64,000 nucleotides of DNA from Bacteroides stercorirosoris (GTDB lineage Bacteria > Bacteroidota > Bacteroidia > Bacteroidales > Bacteroidaceae): positions 124,001 through 188,000 of the forward strand of contig NZ_FQZN01000009.1 in NCBI RefSeq assembly GCF_900142015.1, written 5' to 3'. This document shows positions 37,826 through 46,479 of this stretch, one piece after another. The stretch's first letter is position 1, and each line of letters opens with the position of its first letter. Below the pieces are notes generated by a model that saw nothing but the letters and a program-made list of their open reading frames with translations, did no database searches and was not told the DNA's origin. Both the position numbers and the translations under genes were made by a program.

Positions 37826-40800
37826 ATGAAGAAAAACATGTTAACCGCATTCATATTGTGCCTGCTGTTATTCCTACCGGGTAAAGTTACAGGTAATAAA
37901 CAATATGCTTTCCAGCAGATTAGTACCCAGGACGGTCTGTCCTCTTCTGTTCGTTGCCTGGTAGTAAGCCACGACAAAGGATATGTATGGATCGGAACCA
38001 AGTCCGGTATAGGGCGTTTTGACGGTTACGAGCTAAGAAAATACTTATTGGGAAATATCACCCATATCATTGAAGACGAAGAACATACCATCTGGGCCAT
38101 CACGCCGAAAGGACTCTTCCACTACAACTATCAGGAAGACACTTTCCTGCAGGCGCGCGATGAAGACCAAAATCCGGTAGTGGTGTCTTCCATTTGTCCC
38201 TGGACGGACGGAGTAATATTCGGAGGCAATGGAAGGCTATATAAATATGATTATGCCAATCACAAAATCAGATTCATGTGTCCGCTGACTCCCAACAGTC
38301 ATTATAACATCACCAATCTGCAAAAATGGGACGACCGGACTCTGCTGTGCACCAGCCGTTGGAGCCATGCACTGCTCGCCGATATACCTACGGGACGGAC
38401 TCACCCTGTTCCTTTTGAAAGTAATGAAATCATAACCAGCCTGATAGACAAAGACGGACATATATGGCTCGCCCCCTATCATCAGGGAGTGAAATGTTAT
38501 GACCGCCAAGGTAAACTTTTGCATTCCTATCACACCGGGAACTCCCTCCTGCAAACCAATGTAGTGCTTTCCCTGGCTGAGAACAACGGACAGATATGGA
38601 TTGGAACAGATGGTTCAGGCATTTATATCCTGAATCCGGAGAATGATGAGATATCCACCATAGCCCACGCACCCGGTAATCCTTATTCCCTGCCGGTCAA
38701 CTCCATCCTCTGCTTATATTCCGACTCAAACAACAACATGTGGGCAGGCAGTGTACGCGGCGGACTGATAAATATCAGGGAAGTGGGAATGAAGATATAT
38801 TCTGATGCGCTGCCCGGCACAGAATACGGACTGAGCGAAAAAGCAGTGTTAAGCATCTATCAGGGCGAAGAAAAGGATATATGGATAGGAACAGACGGCG
38901 GCGGGATCAACCGTTTCTACCCCGACGACAATAGATTCTACCATACAAAGTCTACCTGGGGAGACAAAATCTCTTCCATTACGGAAGTGGACAAAAGGCA
39001 CCTGCTGGTCTCTTTGTTCAGTAAAGGATTATTCTTCTTTGATAAACAAACCGAAGAGTACCGGCCATTGATTATCGTGAACGACAGCATCAACGCCCTC
39101 TTGTGCCAACGCGGAAAGGCTGTAAATGTCTTCCGGAACTCTCAGGAAACAGTGCTGCTACTCTCTGAAATACCTTATAGCTATCACATAGAAAAGAAAG
39201 AATTCACCCCTATCTCCTTAGATAAACATACTCCGGCAATCATTGGTACTGTCTTACCAATATTCCAGAATGGTCCCATCTCCTATTTGCACGACATCAA
39301 ATGCATCTATCAGATAGACTCCCGGACCAACCGATTAGAGACGCTGTATCATTGCACAGGAGACACGATATTCAATACTGTTTCAGTTGATGAAAACGGC
39401 ATTTTCTGGATAGGAAGCAATTATGGACTCAGCCGGTATTCCGCAGAAAAGCACGAACATGTCAACATCCCCAATAAGCTGATTAATGAAATCAACTCAC
39501 TGATTTGTGACAGACGGGGACGTGTATGGATAGGGACGGACGGAAAACTGTTTGCCCACCTCATCCATGAAGGAGAGTTTATCCTATACGGAGAATCGGA
39601 CGGCGTTATCCAAAACGAGTATCTGGAGAAACCACGGCTACTATCCGCAGAAGGGGACATTTATATGGGAGGGGTCAACGGCTTGCTTTGCATTGACAAA
39701 CAACTGCCGGACGAAGATACAGTTCCTCCTGTTCTTGAGTTGGCCGACGTGGCTGTGGGCGGAGAACGAATGAATGCCTTTATAAAAAATGGACGCAGCC
39801 TAACCGTACAGGAACACAGCAAACCTATCTCTATCAAAATCATTGCCCATGACAGAGATATTTTCCGCAAGCCCATGTACCGGTACACCTTGCGCGGCAT
39901 GGATGGGCAAATCATGTACTCTTATCAACCGGAACTGACGTTCAACGGGCTACCGGCAAAGACCTATCAGGTGTTAGCCTCGTGCAGTACCCGTAGCGGC
40001 GGGTGGACGGAAGACTATCGGATACTGGAATTAGTGGTACTTCCACCGTGGTACAAGTCCGTCTGGTTCACTATTTGCTGTATTGTAGTAGCCTGCATAG
40101 GTATTATACTGGCTTTCTTCTCCCTGCTGCGCCGCAAAGAGAACAAGCTGAAATGGGCAATGAAAGAACATGAGCAGCAGGTATATGAAGAAAAGGTACG
40201 TTTTCTCATCAATATCAACCACGAACTTCGCACCCCGCTGACCCTGATACATGCTCCACTGAAACAGTTGTTGGGAACATTGTCGCCTGAAGATGAAAAG
40301 TATCCGGTAATACAAAGTATCAGCAGGCAATCGGGGCGCATGAAGAAACTATTGGACATGGTGCTGAATGTACGGAAAATGGAAGTGGGACAAAGTTCGT
40401 TGAATATCGAAAGCGTAGAATTAAATTCGTGGATTGAGCAACTCATAGCCGACTTCAGGCCGGAAGCCAACATGAAAGGTATTTCCATATCCTATACCCC
40501 GGATAAAGATGTGAATACCCTTTGTTTCGACAAAGAAAAATGCAGCACCATCTTAACCAACTTACTAATCAACGCATTGAAATACAGTGATGAAAACAGT
40601 CTGATTGAGGTATCTGCAAGTTTATCGGAAGACCAAACCCGTGTCCGCATTTCCATCTCAGACCAAGGTCCGGGCTTAAAGGATGTAGACATAAACAATC
40701 TGTTTATCCGGTTCTATCAGGGCAACAACAGTCGCCCCGGAACGGGTATCGGACTCTCCTACTCCAAAATCCTCGCAGAACAGCATGGTGGAAGTATCGG

Positions 40801-41734
40801 TGCCTACGATCATGGAGACTCTCCCGGGTCCACCTTCTGGTTCGAACTGCCGCGGGATACGCAACCGGGCAAAGTTACGCTACAACCCCAGCCTTATCTG
40901 AATGAGTTATTAGCTTCTACCGAAGAGCTGGAAAGCATCCCGGACGGAACAAGCGGAAAGGAAGAAACCCAGGGTAACACATTACTTATTGTAGATGACA
41001 ACAAAGATTTGACCGATTATCTGTCGGAGGCTCTCAGGAATAAGTTCAAACAGATATGGGTGGCCTATGATGGTGAGGAGGCTCTGCACATCTGCCGTGA
41101 GTCGCATCCGGATATTGTTGTCAGCGACATTCAGATGCCTCGCATGAACGGCTACGAATTATGCAAACAGATCAAGGAAGATTTGGAAATCAGCCATATT
41201 CCCGTTATTCTGCTCACAGCCCGCAATGATGAAGAGAGCAAGACATTCGGCTACAAGAATGGGGCGGATGCTTATCAGACCAAACCTTTTGAAGTCGATA
41301 TTCTCTATACAATTATTCAAAGCCAGCTAAAAAACCGTGAACGAATGCGGATGCGCTACTCCGGCACAGGTTTGCTTCCCCAACCACAGGAAAGTACATT
41401 CAGTTCGGCCGACGAGAAATTCCTCAATCGGATGAATAAAGCTATTTCCGATAATCTGGAGAACCCGCAAATGGGAGTACCGTTACTCTGCACAGAGCTG
41501 GGCATCAGCCGCGCTTCCCTCTACAACAAGTTGAAGGCACTAACCGGAATGGGGGCAAATGATTATATTACTAAGATCCGGATGGAAAAGGCTGTATGGC
41601 TGCTTACGCATAGCACCCTCAGTATAAATGAGATAGCGGATCAGACAGGGTTCTCTACATCACGCTATTTCAGTACGGTATTCAAACAGTATATGGGATG
41701 TTCGCCGACGCAGTATAAGGAAGAACATTCCTGA
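37826..41734 (+). CDS. Hybrid two-component system sensor/regulator (HTCS)
   Basis: 1302 residues from ATG 37826, which begins a signal peptide (MKKNMLTAFILCLLLFL); the open frame extends 57 nt further up but over the promoter. Periplasmic part: two seven-bladed propellers (repeats of the form HIWLAP / QIWIGTDGSGIYILN) and a Y_Y_Y domain, about residues 25-735. One transmembrane segment lies near 750-775. Then HisKA with His799 in NHELRTPLTLIH, HATPase (GTGIGLSYSKILAEQHGG), receiver with Asp1101 in VVSDIQMPRMNG, and C-terminal AraC-type HTH. It senses an oligosaccharide and activates the flanking operons. Confidence 0.96.
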   Translation: MKKNMLTAFILCLLLFLPGKVTGNKQYAFQQISTQDGLSSSVRCLVVSHDKGYVWIGTKSGIGRFDGYELRKYLLGNITHIIEDEEHTIWAITPKGLFHYNYQEDTFLQARDEDQNPVVVSSICPWTDGVIFGGNGRLYKYDYANHKIRFMCPLTPNSHYNITNLQKWDDRTLLCTSRWSHALLADIPTGRTHPVPFESNEIITSLIDKDGHIWLAPYHQGVKCYDRQGKLLHSYHTGNSLLQTNVVLSLAENNGQIWIGTDGSGIYILNPENDEISTIAHAPGNPYSLPVNSILCLYSDSNNNMWAGSVRGGLINIREVGMKIYSDALPGTEYGLSEKAVLSIYQGEEKDIWIGTDGGGINRFYPDDNRFYHTKSTWGDKISSITEVDKRHLLVSLFSKGLFFFDKQTEEYRPLIIVNDSINALLCQRGKAVNVFRNSQETVLLLSEIPYSYHIEKKEFTPISLDKHTPAIIGTVLPIFQNGPISYLHDIKCIYQIDSRTNRLETLYHCTGDTIFNTVSVDENGIFWIGSNYGLSRYSAEKHEHVNIPNKLINEINSLICDRRGRVWIGTDGKLFAHLIHEGEFILYGESDGVIQNEYLEKPRLLSAEGDIYMGGVNGLLCIDKQLPDEDTVPPVLELADVAVGGERMNAFIKNGRSLTVQEHSKPISIKIIAHDRDIFRKPMYRYTLRGMDGQIMYSYQPELTFNGLPAKTYQVLASCSTRSGGWTEDYRILELVVLPPWYKSVWFTICCIVVACIGIILAFFSLLRRKENKLKWAMKEHEQQVYEEKVRFLININHELRTPLTLIHAPLKQLLGTLSPEDEKYPVIQSISRQSGRMKKLLDMVLNVRKMEVGQSSLNIESVELNSWIEQLIADFRPEANMKGISISYTPDKDVNTLCFDKEKCSTILTNLLINALKYSDENSLIEVSASLSEDQTRVRISISDQGPGLKDVDINNLFIRFYQGNNSRPGTGIGLSYSKILAEQHGGSIGAYDHGDSPGSTFWFELPRDTQPGKVTLQPQPYLNELLASTEELESIPDGTSGKEETQGNTLLIVDDNKDLTDYLSEALRNKFKQIWVAYDGEEALHICRESHPDIVVSDIQMPRMNGYELCKQIKEDLEISHIPVILLTARNDEESKTFGYKNGADAYQTKPFEVDILYTIIQSQLKNRERMRMRYSGTGLLPQPQESTFSSADEKFLNRMNKAISDNLENPQMGVPLLCTELGISRASLYNKLKALTGMGANDYITKIRMEKAVWLLTHSTLSINEIADQTGFSTSRYFSTVFKQYMGCSPTQYKEEHS

Positions 41735-41764
41735 AAGGCTTTGGGGTAATTTTTATATCACTAT

Positions 41765-41890
41765 ATCCTCATGCTTGCCATCGAAGTGGCAAGGTTTTGC
41801 CATAGGTATGGCAAGACTTTGCCATAAGCTTGGCAAAACTTTGCCATAGGCTTGGCAAAAGTTTGCCAATACGGTGGCAAAATGTTGGCA
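41765..41890. repeat. Array of palindromes with an exact 22-bp period
   Basis: Four copies of TGGCAA-n-TTTGCCA-type 16-bp palindromes start at 41787, 41809, 41831 and 41853; a degenerate copy (TGGCAAAATGTTGGCA) starts at 41875 and a half copy ending TTGCCA lies at 41765-41780. All six start positions are 22 bp apart and the 6-bp spacers vary. Lies between the convergent ends of the regulator and the second sulfatase, so it could act as a terminator-like or repeat element. Function unknown. Confidence 0.85.
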
Positions 41891-41962
41891 AAGCAACAAC
41901 GATAATTACGCCATTCATCAATCACATTTTCAGATAGTTATAACGATTCCACAATCTCCGGA

Positions 41963-43501
41963 TCAATATGAGGCATATTTCGGCAATGTAACCGGAAACA
42001 TATCGTTGGGTCTGTGCTCCTGCCGGATAACTTCAAGCATCCGTTTTACAATATCCGGATGTTGCGCCGCTATATCGTTATCTTCGTGGATATCCTTTGC
42101 AAGGTCGTACAGATGAGGGTTCCCTTTCTTGACTACCAGTTTCCAGTCTCCCATACGAACAGCCATCTGGTCAGTTTCATGGAATTCCCAATAGAGGAAA
42201 TCATGCTTCTGCTGTTTGTCGGCATTGCCTAACAAGGTCGGGGCAAAAGAGAGACCGTCGAAACAGTCACCTTCTAACTTCTTATTGACATACTTCTTCG
42301 GGAAGCCTTTGTCATCTATTAATTCGCAGAAAGTAGGCATGATGTCGTAAAATGCCAACTGATGGTCGTTTACCGAACCGGCAGAGATGCGTTCCGGCCA
42401 GCGCACAATGAAAGGAATCCGGATGCCACCTTCATAACATTGGCGTTTCAGACCACGCAGTTTCCCATCCCGTCCGAAGAACTCTGGGTCCGCTCCGCCC
42501 TCTTCGTGAGGTCCGTTGTCGCTGCTGAAAATGACGATGGTGTTCTTGTCCAGTCCTTTTTCTTTCAGTTTCTCCAAGACTTCACCCACGTAATAGTCCA
42601 GACGGGTAATCATACCGGCAAACTGTGCGTGGGTATGCTCGGTAGCATTATAGCGACCACCTTCAACCCCTCCCCAGGTTTTATCTCTAAAGAACTTTTT
42701 CTTATAATCTTTCAAGATGGAATCATTCGGTTGTACAAGTTCCGCATGTGGCAGGGTGTAGGTGAAAAAACCATAGAAAGGCTGCTCTCCGTCCTGTTGG
42801 TCCAGCCATTCCAGCGCTTTATGGTGAATCAGGTCGGCCGAATATTGGGTACGTTTCTTATAATCATCACCAAACATCGGATAGTTGATATTATCTTCCA
42901 TCAGGATGCGTACAACTCCTGTGTCTCCTTCCTGTGTGCTGTATCTGTTCAGAAAGTTAGGGTAGTATAAATGAGCTTGGAACTGGCATATATAACCATA
43001 GAATTCATCAATACCCCGCTTATCCGGTGTGGAACAAGAACCTTCATAACCTCCTGCCCACTTGCCGAAGACTCCTGTAGTATAACCGTTCTTCTTCATG
43101 ATTTCAGGAAGAATGATGTGGTTCTCATCGTACGGTTCCTGACCGACAACGGTGAACTCATCATTAATCCCATACTTTACGGTTGGAACTCCCTGCCAAT
43201 ACTCCTTGTTTCCACGCACATGGGTGTGTCCCGTATGTTGCCCCGTCATCAGCGAAGCACGGGAAGGGGCGCTCACCGGACTACCGGCATAGGCTTGAGT
43301 AAACAGCATGCCTTCGGCTGCCATACGGTCTATGTTAGGCGTTTCAATGTATTTCTGGCCGTAGCACCCTAAATCCCCGTATCCCATGTCATCGCAGAGG
43401 ATAAAGATAATGTTAGGTTTGGTATTCTTGTTTGCCGCATTGGCACACAAAGCAACAGTAGCCAACAAGCCTGTTCCTAAAGTTATACCTATATGTTTCA
43501 T
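41963..43501 (-). CDS. S1-family sulfatase, serine-type
   Basis: A 512-residue exported sulfatase (signal 1-22). The maturation motif is Ser77-Ala-Pro-Ser-Arg in SPVSAPSRASLMTG; metal ligands in CDDMGYGDLG and SSDNGPHEEGG. It also needs anSME. The insert TRLDYYVGEVLEKLKEKGLD is shared by many host-glycan sulfatases. It is the second gene of the GH2-sulfatase operon (39 bp after GH2), so it may remove sulfate from galactose residues. Subfamily was not determined. Confidence 0.92.
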   Translation of the reverse strand: MKHIGITLGTGLLATVALCANAANKNTKPNIIFILCDDMGYGDLGCYGQKYIETPNIDRMAAEGMLFTQAYAGSPVSAPSRASLMTGQHTGHTHVRGNKEYWQGVPTVKYGINDEFTVVGQEPYDENHIILPEIMKKNGYTTGVFGKWAGGYEGSCSTPDKRGIDEFYGYICQFQAHLYYPNFLNRYSTQEGDTGVVRILMEDNINYPMFGDDYKKRTQYSADLIHHKALEWLDQQDGEQPFYGFFTYTLPHAELVQPNDSILKDYKKKFFRDKTWGGVEGGRYNATEHTHAQFAGMITRLDYYVGEVLEKLKEKGLDKNTIVIFSSDNGPHEEGGADPEFFGRDGKLRGLKRQCYEGGIRIPFIVRWPERISAGSVNDHQLAFYDIMPTFCELIDDKGFPKKYVNKKLEGDCFDGLSFAPTLLGNADKQQKHDFLYWEFHETDQMAVRMGDWKLVVKKGNPHLYDLAKDIHEDNDIAAQHPDIVKRMLEVIRQEHRPNDMFPVTLPKYASY

Positions 43502-43540
43502 GTTTAATATGTTTTTCTTATTTGCTCGTCACTTACTTAC

Positions 43541-46219
43541 TCACTTATTCTTCTCACCGAAATCCTCTTGTTGCTGCTCCACTTCTTTCAGTCTTTGAGC
43601 ATTCTGCTCTTTCAGAATCCTCTCCTGCTCCAACTCCACAGCCGACTTTGCGGACGTTCCGGCAGACTGCAAAGAAGATGAATCGGTAATCAGCGCCGCA
43701 TCTTTCTCCAAATAGATCAATGGATGGGCCGCAGAATAGCTTTCCAATTCTAATACAGCACTTACAGGCATCTGCGAACCTTCAAAGAGTACACTTGCCG
43801 TCACCTTTATCTTCCCCGGCTTCAAAGTGGATTGTATCAGCACCGGAGCCGTCCCCCACTTCACCGGAGCGGGATTTGCCAATATTCCGGCATCACCCAG
43901 AATACGCCCCTCACCTTCCACATGGAACTTCACATAATAGTTGTTCAGACGTTTGATATTCCCGTTCTTATCGGCTATGGCAGCTACTACAGTGACAAAA
44001 TCGGAACCATCGGCTTCCAGGTCCACATTCTCATTGTCAACCCAAAGCAATACTTTCTCCGGACGACGGGCAGGGTGAACTTCGTGCGTAGCAACCACCT
44101 TGCCGTCTATCAAACCTTCCGCCCGCAGCAATACTTCATCCTGCTTTTTCTTACGTGACATTGCTTTATCAACCATGAAATCGTAGACATCGGGGAAAGT
44201 GATAACAGGCGAAGGCATACCTTCTTTAACTACCGGTTTATTATAAGTATAAGTCTTTCCATCTTTCAAGAAGGTAAGACGCACTTCATCGCAATTGGAA
44301 TACACAGTCACATCCTTGCCAGAGAACGGTGTCATTTCATGAGCAATATACACCATCGGACCGGTTTCAAAAAGCCGTTCTTCCGTCCGGGGCGAACGCT
44401 GTGCCTTGAACATATAGTAGGAATACTTGGGCTGGCGGAATACATCCATCAATCCGCCATAGAACGGGTCGGGATGATAGCCGCGCTGATGGTCGAACGA
44501 GTGCCACAGGCAGCCGCCCACATGTTGGCGGGGAGTGCGGTAAAGGGCATCGTAACAGGTATATGTATAAGTGGGGTTGGCATAATGTTGCGCTTGGATA
44601 AGCATAGGCTGTTCTCCCCAGTTGCGGGCTACACGGCTGGGAGAGTTATGCGAACTCCAATCGTCCACATTGTCACCCCATTCACGGGTAAAGTAGGTTA
44701 TTTTAGGATTGGCATTCTTGTCGCCCCACGATTTGCCATCGTAGGAAGGATGGGTGAAAAGTATCGGGAAATGTTCTTTGCCGCGTGCTCCGCTGTCGCA
44801 ACCGGAATAACAATATGGGTAAGGATATTCCTGGTCTACAATATCACGGGTGTTCTTGGCGAAGTTTTCCGGATACCAGGTTTCATTGAGGATAGGTTCC
44901 CACATCCATACACAAGCATGGTTGCGGTCGCGTCGCACAAGGTTGCGGATATCACTGTATACACGTTGCGCAAACTCAGGAGCATCATTCCAGAACTGCC
45001 AGCCGGGGGTATTGACAATGACAAACAGCCCAAGCTCGTCGCATGCATCCATGAATGCCGGGTCTTGCGGACAATGGGCGTTACGGATTACTTTCATTCC
45101 GGCATCACGCAGCTTCTTTGCATCACGCCAATGAATACTGTTAGCAACGGCATTGCCTACCACCGCAAAGTCCTGATGACGGTTAGCGCCAATCAACGGA
45201 CTTTCATAAGGTTTGCCATTCAGCCAGAAACCGTCCTTGCCCTTAAACTCTACGCTACGGATGCCGATACGGCGGCGATAACCGTCCACCACATTGCCTT
45301 CACGGTCACGGATGCGTACAATTAGGTTATATAAGGTGGGAGTTTCCGGACTCCACAGCATCGGGTTCTTCACCGTGATTTTATCTTTCGAGGTAAACGC
45401 TTTTCCCGGACGTACCTGTATCTTATCATTCAGAAACGCAACCTGCACGCCGTCCGGTTGCTGCAACTCATATTCCACAACACCCGTAAAGGCTTTGCGG
45501 CTGTCATTGCGCACGTGTGCTGTCAACAACACTTCGGCTGAGGCATCCGACACCTTATCATAAGCCACAAACAGACCTCCACCTGCTACTTCGTTCTCAA
45601 AGTTCGGGTCAGTGATAAAGACCGGATTATGGGCTATCAGCCAGCAATCACGATAGATACCGCCGAAATAGGTAAAGTCGAGCACATCCTGCGCCTTTCC
45701 GGGAGGATAGCTCGTATCATCGCTGTTATCCGCCCACACGGCTATCACATTATCCTCTCCCCAATTCAGTGCATCAGATACATCGACTACTATAGGCAGA
45801 TAACCGCCAAAATGTTCGGTCAGCAACTTCCCGTTGACGAATACCTTACTCTTTCCCATGATGGCTTCGAAGTGCAGGAACAGTTTCTTCCCTTTCAAAG
45901 CATCCGCGGGGGTGAAGTGCTTGCGATACCAGACTTCTCCCTGATAATTGATGCAGCCGCTGGCTTCCGTCGGCAAATATTCAATGCCATTGGGAAGGGA
46001 GACTACCATCCATTCCACATCATTGAAGTTCACAGCTTCAGCACTCGCAACGGCTCCTTTGTAAAAGCGCCAGGCAGGATTCATAGAAAACACTTCACGA
46101 CCGGAATTCGGTAGTTGGAAGAAACCGGCAGTAGAAAACTCGGGTTGATGAGATGCCCGCACAGCACAGCAGGGAATTAGGAACAAAGCGATCAGGATGA
46201 AATGAATGATTCTCTTCAT
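43541..46219 (-). CDS. GH2 family glycosidase (beta-galactosidase-like)
   Basis: An 892-residue exported protein (signal about 1-22) with GH2 sugar-binding (FYKGAVASAEAVNF), immunoglobulin-like and TIM-barrel domains, then additional beta domains. The acid/base is Glu446 in WEPILNETW and the nucleophile Glu513 in REWGDN. It lacks the LacZ small subunit domain; the end is a Gln/Glu-rich coiled coil (about 860-892) not typical of the family. It may be a beta-galactosidase or a beta-glucuronidase. It is the first gene of a two-gene operon whose promoter shares the putative HTCS operator with susC. Confidence 0.9.
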   Translation of the reverse strand: MKRIIHFILIALFLIPCCAVRASHQPEFSTAGFFQLPNSGREVFSMNPAWRFYKGAVASAEAVNFNDVEWMVVSLPNGIEYLPTEASGCINYQGEVWYRKHFTPADALKGKKLFLHFEAIMGKSKVFVNGKLLTEHFGGYLPIVVDVSDALNWGEDNVIAVWADNSDDTSYPPGKAQDVLDFTYFGGIYRDCWLIAHNPVFITDPNFENEVAGGGLFVAYDKVSDASAEVLLTAHVRNDSRKAFTGVVEYELQQPDGVQVAFLNDKIQVRPGKAFTSKDKITVKNPMLWSPETPTLYNLIVRIRDREGNVVDGYRRRIGIRSVEFKGKDGFWLNGKPYESPLIGANRHQDFAVVGNAVANSIHWRDAKKLRDAGMKVIRNAHCPQDPAFMDACDELGLFVIVNTPGWQFWNDAPEFAQRVYSDIRNLVRRDRNHACVWMWEPILNETWYPENFAKNTRDIVDQEYPYPYCYSGCDSGARGKEHFPILFTHPSYDGKSWGDKNANPKITYFTREWGDNVDDWSSHNSPSRVARNWGEQPMLIQAQHYANPTYTYTCYDALYRTPRQHVGGCLWHSFDHQRGYHPDPFYGGLMDVFRQPKYSYYMFKAQRSPRTEERLFETGPMVYIAHEMTPFSGKDVTVYSNCDEVRLTFLKDGKTYTYNKPVVKEGMPSPVITFPDVYDFMVDKAMSRKKKQDEVLLRAEGLIDGKVVATHEVHPARRPEKVLLWVDNENVDLEADGSDFVTVVAAIADKNGNIKRLNNYYVKFHVEGEGRILGDAGILANPAPVKWGTAPVLIQSTLKPGKIKVTASVLFEGSQMPVSAVLELESYSAAHPLIYLEKDAALITDSSSLQSAGTSAKSAVELEQERILKEQNAQRLKEVEQQQEDFGEKNK

Positions 46220-46284
46220 AAGGATAGTATTATTTTTAGGTATACATGACTCGATGCAATGACAACAGCCCTTGACATCCGATG

Positions 46285-46345
46285 CAAAAATAGGGCAAAA
46301 CAGAAAAACACGATTACAATAATCGCTATTTTTAATCCAATTTTA
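46285..46345 (-). promoter_or_regulatory. Promoter and putative HTCS operator of the GH2-sulfatase operon
   Basis: -7 box TATTTTTG (46292-46285, minus strand) followed by GCATCG as at susC. The shared element starts 19 bp upstream (46311-46345) with CAATAATCGCTATTT and TCCAATTTTA. Spacing and sequence agree with the susC promoter apart from a 1-bp indel in the middle. Confidence 0.6.
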
Positions 46346-46453
46346 TCCAGTCTGCGCACAAGACACAGAAGAAACGTATCTACATTACGTTAAACTGGGA
46401 TAAGTATCATAGATTTTGAGACGATATTTATAGTTGTTTATATCCACCCGCCC

Positions 46454-46461
46454 TATCTTTG
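46454..46461 (+). promoter_or_regulatory. -7 box of the putative glycosidase gene
   Basis: TATCTTTG matches TAnnTTTG and lies 18 bp before ATG at 46480. The start at 46480 is preferred over the track-level Met at 46459, which overlaps this box. No good -33 partner was found and the HTCS element is not seen. Confidence 0.5.
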
Positions 46462-46479
46462 AAACCAAAAAACAGGACT

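Noticed and set aside
44339..45325. 328-aa plus-strand ORF
   Set aside because: Antisense within the second GH2 gene; shadow.
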